A stretch of DNA of 32,434 bases from Ruminococcus sp. (GCF_024692365.1 NZ_JAILMR010000055.1:1-32434); one strand, 5' to 3'. Counted from the stretch's first letter, positions 15,699 through 24,305 are shown. The notes: generated by a model not told the origin, from the sequence alone. Made by a program: numbers and translations.

Positions 15699-16211
15699 AT
15701 GGGCGAATATACACATATAATACACAGCTTTGAACCTGTCTATAACGAAAACAGCCGCGTGCTGATACTGGGCAGTCTGCCCTCGGTAAAATCGCGGGAA
15801 GACGGCTTCTACTATGGACATCCACGCAACAGGTTCTGGAAAGTTGCCGCCGCAGTCACAGGCAAACCCACCCCCGTGACCATCGAGGAGAAAAAGGCAT
15901 TCCTGCTTGAATCTCACATAGCTGTTTGGGACGTTATCGCCGAGTGCGATATTATTGGTTCTTCCGATGCCAGCATAAAAAACGTCCACGCGGCAGATAT
16001 CTCCGTGATAACCGCATTTTGCCCTGATATCGCAGTTTTCACCAACGGCGGAACAGCCTCCGCACTGTACGACAAGCATATTCTCCCGAAGTCCAAACGC
16101 CCCGCAGTGCGTCTGCCTTCGACCAGCCCCGCCAACGCCGCATGGAATACTGAACGCCTTACAGAAGAATGGAAAAAGGCTCTCCTTCCCTTTCTTTACC
16201 CCGACACGTAA
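15699..16211 (+). CDS. DNA-deoxyinosine / uracil-type DNA glycosylase (UDG superfamily)
   Basis: The protein has 170 residues. The nucleotide-binding motif is LILGSLPSVKSREDGFYYGHPRNRFW (residues ~20-45), and the second conserved motif is LPSTSPANA (~147). Both fit the Mug-like branch of the UDG superfamily that includes hypoxanthine (deoxyinosine) glycosylases. It would excise a deaminated base and start base-excision repair. The ATG at 15699 is chosen because GAGGTG lies ahead of it; the open frame extends upstream into the previous gene's 3' end but without a start signal. It is a single-gene unit with its own promoter and terminator. Exact substrate preference cannot be read from sequence. 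Confidence 0.85.
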   Translation: MGEYTHIIHSFEPVYNENSRVLILGSLPSVKSREDGFYYGHPRNRFWKVAAAVTGKPTPVTIEEKKAFLLESHIAVWDVIAECDIIGSSDASIKNVHAADISVITAFCPDIAVFTNGGTASALYDKHILPKSKRPAVRLPSTSPANAAWNTERLTEEWKKALLPFLYPDT

Positions 16212-16285
16212 AAGTCATCGGCAATGTTAGTCATTTGAACTGCATTCACAGGTATTATTATGTTGATTTTACCAAATATAAAAAC

Positions 16286-16317
16286 AAAGGCTGATTTTCG
16301 CGGAAATCAGCCTTTTT
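16286..16317 (+). terminator. Terminator of the DNA glycosylase gene
   Basis: GGCTGATTT pairs with AAATCAGCC around TCGCGG, followed by TTTTT. It has an A-run upstream, so it would also work in reverse. Confidence 0.88.
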
Positions 16318-16322
16318 CGCCC

Positions 16323-16351
16323 TTGACAGCACGTATAAAACGTGTTATACT
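16323..16351 (+). promoter_or_regulatory. Promoter of the dockerin-peptidase gene, with internal dyad
   Basis: TTGACA (16323-16328), 17 bp, TATACT (16346-16351). The spacer contains CACGT-ATAAA-ACGTG, an inverted repeat that could be an operator. Confidence 0.8.
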
Positions 16352-16415
16352 GAAAGTTGGTCATTTTGATAAAATTTTAACCAGAGACAACATTAACAGT
16401 ACGGAGGTAAAAAAC

Positions 16416-19400
16416 ATGAGATGTAAAAGAATTCTCGCAGCTGCCGTTTCAGTAGTTATGGCAGCAGGTCAGTTCTCAGTAGGCGCTTTCGCTGATGATT
16501 CAGACGAAAACAGCAATGCCGCAGCATATTCTGCTGACGACGAGACCACAATGGAACAGGACGTCATTCTACTGAATGCCGAACCTAATACCTACAGCGC
16601 AGGCGATGTAAACGGCGACGGTAAAATAAATGTCACCGACATCATAAAAATAGCTGCTCATATCAAATCCACCAAGTTACTTAGCGGTAAAGGTCTTGCG
16701 GCTGCTGATGTCAACGGCGATAATGTCGTAAATGTTACCGACATCACCATGATAGCCGCTCACATCAAGGGCAAAAGGGACATATCGGTATACAACGAAC
16801 TGCCCATAGTGAAGAATCCCCGCGAGAAGCAGACAGATGTGACACTCATCGAATTCAACGTTGATAAAAATACAAAGACAGTATCCTGGAACGCTGCTGC
16901 CGATATGAAGAGCTACACCGTCGAATTCACAAACGGTGACAAGACAAAGACTACCAATACAAGCAGCACCAGCGCAAGCATTCCTTATGATATGTTCAAG
17001 GACGGCAAGCTGACTGTCACCATCACCCCAGCAAGACAGGTAAAGACCGAGGACGGCACACGTACCTACGATTACGGCGATACCATAGGATATCTGCTGA
17101 AGATCAAGCCCGGAAAGATAAGCGGCAATATCACCGTTACCGATGATAACGGCAAAGCCAAGATCGACTGGAAGGCAGCTGATTTTGCAGCAGGCTACCA
17201 CGTTTATGATATAACCAATACCGCCACCGACGGCAAGCCCAAGCTTATCGCTGATACCGATACCGATCAGCTTATCACTGACTTCCCCACCAGCGGCACA
17301 GTAAAGCTGCTTATCGTTCCTTTCAACTCTGTGGGCGAAGCTGAGGGCGCAAATGCCGAGATGACAAAGGGTTCTACCAAGACCGACCCCGTAGCAGACC
17401 TCGCTGCACCAACATTCAGCAGCTATTACTACAACAGCGACACCACAACTGCCACACTCATGTGGAACGCAGTTTCAGGCGCCGAGGGCTATGAAGCTTC
17501 TATTCAGATAGACGGAAAATGGGTAGCTTACGATGCAAAAGCATACAGAAACTACAAGTTCACAAACCTCGCACAGGGCACTGGCTTTAAAACAAGAGTA
17601 CGTGCTTACAAGACCGTAAACGGTCAGAAGGCTTACGGCAAGTATTCAACAACAGTTACCATAATTACCGATGCTTATGTAAAGTGCGTAACTGCAACCC
17701 CAATATATGCAAGCCAAAGCACTGGAAGCACAAAGCTTGGAAACCTGTCAGTCGGCGACACAGTTCTCCAGACCGACCTCCCAACTAACGGCTGGACAAA
17801 GATTTTCCTGCCCAACTCAAACGGCACTCAGGTTGGTTATGTTCCAACTTCCTGCCTGTCTTCAAACACAAACACCGATCCCGTTGCAGACCTCGCTGCT
17901 CCAACATTCAGCAGCTATTACTACAACAGCGATACAACAACCGCTACACTCATGTGGAACGCAGTTTCGGGTGCTGAGGGCTACGAAGCATCCATCCAGA
18001 TTGATGGCAAGTGGAAAGCATATGATGCAAAAACAGCCAGAAACTACAAATTCACAGGTCTTGCACAGGGTACAGGCTTCAAGACCAGAGTTCGTGCATA
18101 CAAGACCGTAAACGGTCAGAAAGCATACGGCAAGTATTCAACAACAGTTACTGTAATTACCGACGCATACGTAAAGTGCGTAACCGCTACACCTATTTAT
18201 GCAAGCCAAAGCACAGGCAGCACAAAGCTTGGCAACCTGTCCGTAGGCGATACAGTTCTCCAGACAGACCTGCCTACTAACGGCTGGACAAAGATCTTCC
18301 TGCCAAACTCAAATGGCACTCAGGTCGGTTATGTTCCTACTTCCTGCCTGTCTTCAAATACAAACACCGACCCCGTAGCAGACCTCGCTGCACCAACATT
18401 CAGCAGCTATTACTACAACAGTGATACTACCACTGCCACCCTCATGTGGAATGCAGTTTCAGGCGCTGAGGGCTACGAAGCTTCTATTCAGATAGATGGC
18501 AAATGGGTAGCTTACGATGCAAAAGCATACAGAAACTACAAGTTCACAAACCTCGCACAGGGCACAGGTTTCAAGACAAGAGTACGTGCATACAAGACCG
18601 TCAACGGTCAGAAGGCTTACGGCAAATACTCCACCACTGTAACTGTTATCACAGATGCTTATGTTAAGTGTGTAACAGCTACCCCGATTTATGCAAGCCA
18701 AAGCACAGGCAGCACAAAGCTTGGCAACCTGTCAGTCGGCGACACAGTTCTCCAGACCGACCTCCCAACTAACGGCTGGACAAAGATTTTCCTGCCCAAC
18801 TCAAACGGCACTCAGGTTGGTTATGTTCCAACTTCCTGCCTGTCCTCAAACACCAACACCGATCCCGTAGCAGACCTTGCTGCACCTACATTCAGCAGCT
18901 ATTACTACAACAGCGACACCACAACTGCAACACTTATGTGGAATGCAGTTTCGGGCGCTGAGGGTTACGAAGCTTCTATCCAGATTGATGGCAAATGGGT
19001 AGCTTACGATGCAAAAGCATACAGAAACTACAAGTTCACAAACCTTGCACAGGGCACAGGTTTCAAGACCAGAGTACGCGCTTACAAGACTGTAAATGGT
19101 CAGAAAGCATACGGCAAGTACTCCACAACCGTAACTGTTATCACAGATGCTTATGTTAAGTGCGTAACTGCTACACCTATCTACGCTAGTCAAAGCAACA
19201 CAAGCACAAAGCTTGGTAACCTGTCCGTAGGCGACACCGTTCTCCAGACAGATCTGCCTACTAACGGCTGGACTAAGATCTTCCTGCCTAATTCCAACGG
19301 CACTCAGGTCGGATATGTTCCTACTTCCTGCCTGTCTTCAAACACCAACACCGATCCAGTCGCTGATCTCGCTGCTCCAACATTCAGCAGCTATTTCTAC

Positions 19401-21575
19401 AACAGCGACACCACAACTGCAACACTCATGTGGAATGCAGTTTCAGGCGCTGAGGGTTACGAAGCTTCTATCCAGATAGACGGCAAGTGGGTAGCTTACA
19501 ATACTACTAATAAAAGCTATAAGTTCACAAACCTCGCATCTGGCACAGGTTTCAAGACCAGAGTACGCGCTTACAAGACCGTCAACGGTCAGAAAGCATA
19601 CGGCAAATACTCCACCACTGTAACTGTTATCACAGATGCATATGTAAAGTGCGTAACAGCTACACCCATCTATGCAAGCCAAAGCACAGGCAGCACAAAG
19701 CTTGGCAATCTGTCAGTTGGTGACACAGTTCTCCAGACAGATCTGCCTACTAACGGCTGGACTAAGATCTTCCTGCCTAATTCCAACGGCACTCAGGTTG
19801 GTTATGTTCCTACTTCCTGCCTGTCTTCAAACACAAACACCGACCCAGTAGCAGACCTTGCTGCACCAACATTCAGCAGCTATTACTACAACAGCGACAC
19901 TACAACAGCCACCCTCATGTGGAACGCAGTTTCGGGTGCTGAGGGCTACGAAGCATCTATTCAGATAGACGGCAAATGGGTGGCTTACAACACAACAAAC
20001 AAATCCTACAAGTTCACAAACCTTGCACAGGGCACAGGTTTCAAGACCAGAGTTCGTGCTTACAAGACCGTAAACGGTCAGAAAGCATACGGCAAGTATT
20101 CCACCACTGTAACTGTTATCACCGACGCTTATGTTAAGTGCGTAACAGCTACACCCATCTATGCAAGCCAAAGCACAGGCAGCACAAAGCTTGGCAACCT
20201 GTCCGTAGGTGACACAGTTCTCCAGACAGACCTGCCTACTAACGGCTGGACTAAGATATTCCTGCCCAACTCAAACGGCACTCAGGTCGGCTATGTTCCT
20301 ACTTCATGCCTAAACACAAACGGCAACACCAACACCGACCCTGTTGCTGACCTCGCTGCACCAACATTCAGCAGCTATTACTACAACAGTGATACCACCA
20401 CTGCAACACTCATGTGGAATGCAGTTTCAGGTGCTGAGGGCTACGAAGCTTCTATCCAGATTGACGGCAAATTGAAAGCATATGATGCAAAAACCGCCAG
20501 AAACTACAAATTCACAGGTCTTGCTTCCAGAACAGGCTTCAAGACCAGAGTTCGTGCATACAAGACCGTCAACGGTCAAAAAGCTTACAGCAATTATTCC
20601 ACAGTAGTTACCGTAATAACCGATGGCTACGTAAAGTGCGTGACCGCTACACCTATCTATGCAAGCGCAAACTCCGGAAGTTCAAAGATCGGCAACCTTT
20701 CCAAAGGTGACATAGTTCTTCAGACAGACCTGCCCTCTAACGGCTGGACTAAGATATTCCTGCCCAACTCAAACGGCACAAAGGCAGGCTATATCCCCAC
20801 TTCAAGCGTCAAGAACTACTCCAACAGCGCAATGACAGTCATCAGCCAGGACGGCTACCTCGGCGGAAGCCCCGCAGTTCTCGGCTGTGAGGAAACTGCA
20901 CTCGCATCGGTGCTGAACTACCAATTCGGCATAAATGTCAGTAAAAACACGCTGATAGACTACTATATGCCTGAACAGGCATTCTCGAACGGCACTATCA
21001 ATGTAGACCCTAATTACTGCTTCTGGGGTTCACCTTACCATATGGAAGGCAGCGTTGGCTACGGCTGCTATGCCCCCCTCGTGGCACAGTCGGCACACCA
21101 GTACCTGAAATACATCGGTGTCCGCAATAACTACAATATCGCCCTTTATACCGATTATTACACAGGCAATAACGTAAACAACCTGAAATTTGACCCTTCC
21201 AAACTCGACCTCGGCAATACCACCGTCAGCGGCGGACTTGACCTCGATGGTCTGAAAGCCGAGATAGACAAGGGCAAAAACCCCATAGTATGGTACTCCG
21301 AGATAGAACCATACGCTGTATGCACCCAGACCCTCACCGCAGGTCAGACCTACACCAACCCGGGTTCGGGCACATATAACTTCACATGGTACGGCAGACA
21401 GCACACCGTCGTTCTCACAGGCTACGATGATGCCAACAACTGCTTTATCATCGGCAATGTTGAAAACTTCAACACTTCAAGCTACTATGGCGTTTCACAA
21501 ACTATTTCCTATGACTTCTTCATGAGTTCATACACAACTCTCGGCAGACAGTCCGTAGTTATAACAAAGAAATAA
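16416..21575 (+). CDS. Secreted dockerin - (Fn3-SH3)x7 - C39-like cysteine peptidase
   Basis: The protein has 1719 residues. The signal peptide is ~1-27. Residues ~63-125 are a type I dockerin with two calcium loops (DVNGDGKINVTD and DVNGDNVVNVTD, each followed by an IAAHI helix), so it can dock on a cohesin scaffold. One or two Fn3-like domains fill ~145-320. Seven near-identical units of ~164 residues (324 to ~1470) each pair an Fn3 domain (TLMWNAVSGAEGYEA) with a bacterial SH3 domain (TPIYAS..GWTKIFLP..GYVPTS). Residues ~1475-1719 are a papain-like C39 family-2 peptidase: Cys1491 in LGCEETALASV and His1663 in RQHTVVLTGYDD. SH3 domains often bind cell wall, so it may process surface or wall proteins. 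ATG at 16416 has GGAGG at 8 nt. No cohesin gene is in the window. Confidence 0.9.
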   Translation: MRCKRILAAAVSVVMAAGQFSVGAFADDSDENSNAAAYSADDETTMEQDVILLNAEPNTYSAGDVNGDGKINVTDIIKIAAHIKSTKLLSGKGLAAADVNGDNVVNVTDITMIAAHIKGKRDISVYNELPIVKNPREKQTDVTLIEFNVDKNTKTVSWNAAADMKSYTVEFTNGDKTKTTNTSSTSASIPYDMFKDGKLTVTITPARQVKTEDGTRTYDYGDTIGYLLKIKPGKISGNITVTDDNGKAKIDWKAADFAAGYHVYDITNTATDGKPKLIADTDTDQLITDFPTSGTVKLLIVPFNSVGEAEGANAEMTKGSTKTDPVADLAAPTFSSYYYNSDTTTATLMWNAVSGAEGYEASIQIDGKWVAYDAKAYRNYKFTNLAQGTGFKTRVRAYKTVNGQKAYGKYSTTVTIITDAYVKCVTATPIYASQSTGSTKLGNLSVGDTVLQTDLPTNGWTKIFLPNSNGTQVGYVPTSCLSSNTNTDPVADLAAPTFSSYYYNSDTTTATLMWNAVSGAEGYEASIQIDGKWKAYDAKTARNYKFTGLAQGTGFKTRVRAYKTVNGQKAYGKYSTTVTVITDAYVKCVTATPIYASQSTGSTKLGNLSVGDTVLQTDLPTNGWTKIFLPNSNGTQVGYVPTSCLSSNTNTDPVADLAAPTFSSYYYNSDTTTATLMWNAVSGAEGYEASIQIDGKWVAYDAKAYRNYKFTNLAQGTGFKTRVRAYKTVNGQKAYGKYSTTVTVITDAYVKCVTATPIYASQSTGSTKLGNLSVGDTVLQTDLPTNGWTKIFLPNSNGTQVGYVPTSCLSSNTNTDPVADLAAPTFSSYYYNSDTTTATLMWNAVSGAEGYEASIQIDGKWVAYDAKAYRNYKFTNLAQGTGFKTRVRAYKTVNGQKAYGKYSTTVTVITDAYVKCVTATPIYASQSNTSTKLGNLSVGDTVLQTDLPTNGWTKIFLPNSNGTQVGYVPTSCLSSNTNTDPVADLAAPTFSSYFYNSDTTTATLMWNAVSGAEGYEASIQIDGKWVAYNTTNKSYKFTNLASGTGFKTRVRAYKTVNGQKAYGKYSTTVTVITDAYVKCVTATPIYASQSTGSTKLGNLSVGDTVLQTDLPTNGWTKIFLPNSNGTQVGYVPTSCLSSNTNTDPVADLAAPTFSSYYYNSDTTTATLMWNAVSGAEGYEASIQIDGKWVAYNTTNKSYKFTNLAQGTGFKTRVRAYKTVNGQKAYGKYSTTVTVITDAYVKCVTATPIYASQSTGSTKLGNLSVGDTVLQTDLPTNGWTKIFLPNSNGTQVGYVPTSCLNTNGNTNTDPVADLAAPTFSSYYYNSDTTTATLMWNAVSGAEGYEASIQIDGKLKAYDAKTARNYKFTGLASRTGFKTRVRAYKTVNGQKAYSNYSTVVTVITDGYVKCVTATPIYASANSGSSKIGNLSKGDIVLQTDLPSNGWTKIFLPNSNGTKAGYIPTSSVKNYSNSAMTVISQDGYLGGSPAVLGCEETALASVLNYQFGINVSKNTLIDYYMPEQAFSNGTINVDPNYCFWGSPYHMEGSVGYGCYAPLVAQSAHQYLKYIGVRNNYNIALYTDYYTGNNVNNLKFDPSKLDLGNTTVSGGLDLDGLKAEIDKGKNPIVWYSEIEPYAVCTQTLTAGQTYTNPGSGTYNFTWYGRQHTVVLTGYDDANNCFIIGNVENFNTSSYYGVSQTISYDFFMSSYTTLGRQSVVITKK
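17385..20826 (+). repeat. Seven coding tandem repeats of ~492 bp (Fn3-SH3 units)
   Basis: Units start at 17385, 17877, 18369, 18861, 19353, 19842 and 20337. Spacing is 492 bp except 489 for unit 5 (YNTTNKSY replaces a longer loop) and 495 for unit 6 (two extra residues at its end). Protein identity is very high while many third codon positions differ. The seventh unit is the most diverged, as is usual for the edge of an array. Confidence 0.95.
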
Positions 21576-21581
21576 GCATTA

Positions 21582-21620
21582 AAAAAGACACTTCCGATAC
21601 ATTTTCGGAAGTGTCTTTTT
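21582..21620. terminator. Bidirectional terminator between the peptidase and sensor kinase genes
   Basis: AAAAAGACACTTCCGA pairs with TCGGAAGTGTCTTTTT around ATACATTT. It serves the convergent genes on both sides. Confidence 0.93.
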
Positions 21621-21625
21621 CGTTG

Positions 21626-22678
21626 TTATTTCGGTACCGACATGAATACCCTGAACCCCTTTTCCGAGGCTGTATAATTTATCGTCCCGCCGATGCTTGC
21701 CGCACGTTCACGCATATTCTCAAGACCGATACCCGTCTGCCCTATCTCCGAACAGCTTCCGTTGTCCTCAATGGCAAGCCGATAGAATGCAGGGTGTTCC
21801 TGCACCGATACATTTATCCTGTCACCAGCTGAATGTTTCACCGCATTTGAAAGGCTTTCCTTCACAATCCCCAGTATACACAGCTTGATATTCCCCGCCG
21901 CTTTTTCCGACATATCATAGTCCAGCTTCACCGTGAACCTGCCGTCCACCGCGGATATAGCTTCCTCAATGCCCCGCCGCAGGTCGATAGAATCATCGTG
22001 CAGGTCATGAACGCTCTGACGTATGCTGGTCATCGCATTGTCAAGGGTCGTTTTCAGACTTTCCAGCGGTTCTTTCAGCTGTTCGTCCTTGTTGATTATC
22101 ATCAGCGCCCCAGCCTGTAAAAGCGACCTCGTAAGCATATGCCCCACATTATCGTGGATCTCGCGGGCAATGCGGTTTCTCTCTTTCAGTGTCGCGATAT
22201 GTATCTCACTGTCCTGCGCACGTGCAATGGCTTCATTAGTGCTTCTCAGCTGTAAATTCTTCTCGGTGACTTCGTCCCTCAGCGACCTCAGCGTATCTAC
22301 CGTTTCTTCAAGTTTCGATACCCGCAGATATATCATCACAGTGACAGCACAGCAAGCCGCCGAGACTGCCGCCTGTGAAGCATCAGGCTCGCCCATAAAA
22401 TAGACCAGTCCGCAAAGCATCAGCTGCCATTTGCCCTCCCAGAGAGCGTCATACAGCAGCAGCGGCAGCATACAAATCATCGGCGGAAGTACCCCGCAAA
22501 GCGCCGCACACAAAGCAAGAAGAACCGCCGTTATCTTTCGCCCGGGGAATATCTGCGCAAGGGCTGAAACACTCAAAGCAGGCAACAAAGCCGCCACCTC
22601 ACCCACAGACGAACCGCCATGTAAGAAACCCGTGAAACATATAAGCACTATCGCCAGCTTTTCGTAAAGCCTTTTCAC
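21626..22678 (-). CDS. NarL-type sensor histidine kinase
   Basis: The protein has 350 residues. Five or so hydrophobic helices occupy ~5-120 with almost no extracytoplasmic domain, so it probably senses in or near the membrane. A coiled segment (~120-165) leads to a HisKA_3 domain with ERNRIAREIHDNVGH; His175 is the phosphoacceptor. The HATPase has N-box KESLSNAVKHS and G-box TGIGLENMRERA. The start is GTG at 22678 with GGGGAGGTG ahead of it. The matching response regulator is likely the one at 24413, on the other strand and 1.7 kb away, an unusual separation for a partner pair. Signal unknown. Confidence 0.9.
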   Translation of the reverse strand: MKRLYEKLAIVLICFTGFLHGGSSVGEVAALLPALSVSALAQIFPGRKITAVLLALCAALCGVLPPMICMLPLLLYDALWEGKWQLMLCGLVYFMGEPDASQAAVSAACCAVTVMIYLRVSKLEETVDTLRSLRDEVTEKNLQLRSTNEAIARAQDSEIHIATLKERNRIAREIHDNVGHMLTRSLLQAGALMIINKDEQLKEPLESLKTTLDNAMTSIRQSVHDLHDDSIDLRRGIEEAISAVDGRFTVKLDYDMSEKAAGNIKLCILGIVKESLSNAVKHSAGDRINVSVQEHPAFYRLAIEDNGSCSEIGQTGIGLENMRERAASIGGTINYTASEKGFRVFMSVPK

Positions 22679-22716
22679 CGCATCACCTCCCCGACTGCAT
22701 TTTTGCGACCATAATA

Positions 22717-22745
22717 ATTCTACACGATTTTCAGAGGGATGTCAA
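22717..22745 (-). promoter_or_regulatory. Promoter of the sensor kinase gene
   Basis: Minus strand TTGACA (22745-22740), 17 bp, TAGAAT (22722-22717). Confidence 0.75.
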
Positions 22746-22772
22746 GGTGACAAGGCAGTACTGATATAAGAA

Positions 22773-23062
22773 TGCCAAGGAAACAAAGCGCGCGGTCAAG
22801 CCTCGCGCAAGCAGGCTTGCGGGAGTTTGAGGGCAGAGCCCTCAATCACCAAGGCGTATACCAAAATGTTCGACAAGCTACCAAAGCGAACAAACTTATA
22901 CCCAAAATGCGCGGGCAATACCAAAACATACGAGCGTGTACAAACCCATAACACACGCACAAACTAACTGCGTAAATATTGCCCGCGCATGAAATCGGAC
23001 AGCGAAGCGAATCCGATTTCTCGACCCGAGGAACAAGGGACGAAACCACGCAGTACGTCCAA
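22773..23062 (-). repeat. Multi-hairpin intergenic element, copy B (possible structured RNA)
   Basis: Reading the minus strand, the stem order is the same as in copy A. S1 arms are GAAATCGGA/TCCGATTTC (23020-23012, 22999-22991), S2 is a perfect 13-bp stem (22989-22977 with 22920-22908), S3 pairs GCGTGT/ACACGC (22958-22953, 22939-22934), S4 is TTGAGGG/CCCTCAA (22845-22839, 22833-22827), and S5 is CAAGCCT/AGGCTTG (22819-22813, 22803-22797). The S4-S5 block is almost identical to copy A, whereas S1 and S2 differ but keep pairing. The element ends about 28 bp before the sensor kinase promoter and reads in that gene's direction. Confidence 0.8.
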
Positions 23063-23116
23063 CCAAAACTCGAACCTTTGAACAACGCACTTCTTGATAA
23101 ACCTGTTCTTATCAAA

Positions 23117-23410
23117 TGGAGTATGGCGGACAAGGTCGCCCCTCTCTTCGTTCGGGTCGAGCCGTCAAAAACGCTGTCGCTGTTTGACGGCGTGCGCAGC
23201 AATAAATTTACGGACAAAGATAGAGCGTAGACGTTTGATTGTCCACGCTCTGAAATTTTGTTATTGCTGCGCCTTTTGGGTCGGAAGATAGTCTGCTATT
23301 GCTTTTATTGTGTTCACGTCGCTTTCGCACCTTGACCGAGAGGCTCTGCCTCTCGTGCTCTCCGCAAGCCTTTCGCGAAAGGCTTGATCCAAAGCTCTCT
23401 TCCTTGGCAT
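23117..23410 (+). repeat. Multi-hairpin intergenic element, copy C (possible structured RNA)
   Basis: The stem order is the same. S1: GCCGTCAAA/TTTGACGGC (23161-23169, 23183-23191). S2: GCGCAGCAATAA/TTATTGCTGCGC (23194-23205, 23261-23272). S3: AGAGCGT/ACGCTCT (23222-23228, 23245-23251). S4: CGAGAGG/CCTCTCG (23337-23343, 23349-23355). S5: CAAGCCTTT/AAAGGCTTG (23365-23373, 23378-23386). It ends with CCAAAGCTCTCTTCCTTGGCA as in copy A. It lies head-to-head with copy B; the two are separated by a 7-bp-arm hairpin TTGATAA/TTATCAA (23094-23115). Confidence 0.8.
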
Positions 23411-23563
23411 ATCCCCCACATATCGCGAGAAATCCTCGAAGCAGCGCAGAGAAGTTCCCATCGGACTTGCAGCCCACCCTCAACGCTGCAAGCCCGTACT
23501 TGTGCGTTTCGGTTCGGGAACTCCTCTGCCCTGCTTCAACTAAAATATCAGCAGGGCATCGCG

Positions 23564-23773
23564 CTATGCGATGTCGGGGAGCAGTTCTCTGTCCTTGAAA
23601 AACAGCGAGATGCACCATACCGCGGATATTGCCACCAGTGTGTAGATCACCCTCGATAAAAATGCAGCCTGTCCGCCAAAGATGAAAGCCACCAGGTCAA
23701 ATTCAAATATCCCCAGCAGTCCCCAGTTTATTCCGCCGATTATCAGCAGCGCAAGTGCTATCCTGTCCAGCAT
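23564..23773 (-). CDS. DUF378 small membrane protein
   Basis: The protein has 69 residues and two transmembrane helices. The DUF378 signature is clear: DRIALALLIIGGINWGLLGIF, then FDLVAFIFGG and SRVIYTLVAISAVW. The function of the family is unknown. ATG at 23773 is preferred over 23782 because AAAGGA stands at the right distance. No good promoter was recognised upstream. A 3' hairpin (TGCCCTGC/GCAGGGCA, 23527-23558) without a T-run follows. It sits between a hairpin element and the region upstream of the response regulator, with no evident functional link to the two-component genes. Confidence 0.88.
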   Translation of the reverse strand: MLDRIALALLIIGGINWGLLGIFEFDLVAFIFGGQAAFLSRVIYTLVAISAVWCISLFFKDRELLPDIA

Positions 23774-23782
23774 TCGTACCAT

Positions 23783-24147
23783 TCCTTTCTTTCGGCTGAT
23801 CCCGCCCGACCTGCATATTTCCGCGTAAAAACGCCGTATCCTAGCTATAATGCAGTTTCAGAGCAGCTCGTTTGCCGTTGCTGTTTCTATTATGAACAAT
23901 TCATCAAGAAATATGCACTAATTCAAGAGCAATTTTTGGTAGGTCAGAAATAGTTTAGATATCATTTCGCAACAATAATATAAATATATGAAACATGACT
24001 ATTTTCCGCATTTGTTAACAAAACTAAAGAATTTAAGGCATTTTTATGGTACAGGATAATTCTATGTAGCATATACCTACGCTAAAAAATTAAAATTGTG
24101 CAAGTTGCCGAATTTTGCGAATTTCCGAAAAAAACTTCCAATACCCC
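23783..24147. other. AT-rich intergenic stretch without recognised genes
   Basis: I see no frame with a ribosome site, no tRNA-like fold and no consensus promoter here. It separates the DUF378 gene (minus) from the small RNA unit (plus). Confidence 0.5.
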
Positions 24148-24176
24148 TTGACTTTTGAGGGAAAAGCGATTATAAT
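24148..24176 (+). promoter_or_regulatory. Promoter of a candidate small RNA
   Basis: TTGACT (24148-24153), 17 bp, TATAAT (24171-24176). The predicted start is near 24183. Confidence 0.78.
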
Positions 24177-24182
24177 ATAGAT

Positions 24183-24305
24183 GGTGTTAAGGAAATCGAA
24201 TAATCAGATTGATTTAACATCCGTTTTGTTGTCTCCTTTCTTTTGTTCTACACATAGTTTTTTTGTTTTATTTTCCGCAGGTCACCGTTGACCTGCTATT
24301 TTTTT
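24183..24305 (+). ncRNA. Candidate small regulatory RNA with pyrimidine-rich anti-SD-like loop
   Basis: The unit runs from a consensus promoter to a strong intrinsic terminator (GCAGGTCA-CCGT-TGACCTGC at 24277-24296, then TATTTTTTT), giving about 120 nt. The 5' end can fold by TGTTAA/TTAACA (24185-24190, 24214-24219). Between the two hairpins lies an unpaired C/U-rich stretch with GTCTCCTTTC, complementary to a GAAAGGAGAC Shine-Dalgarno sequence. The only ATG frame (at 24181) overlaps the transcription start and has no ribosome site. The response regulator promoter begins 29 bp after the terminator. No known RNA family was recognised. Confidence 0.65.

Noticed and set aside
22846..23659. Several open frames of 65-136 residues on both strands
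   Set aside because: They fall inside hairpin elements B and C or antisense to the DUF378 gene; frames are not shared between element copies.
24181..24291. 36-codon frame in the small RNA unit (ATG at 24181)
   Set aside because: The ATG coincides with the predicted transcription start and lacks a ribosome site; composition is not protein-like.
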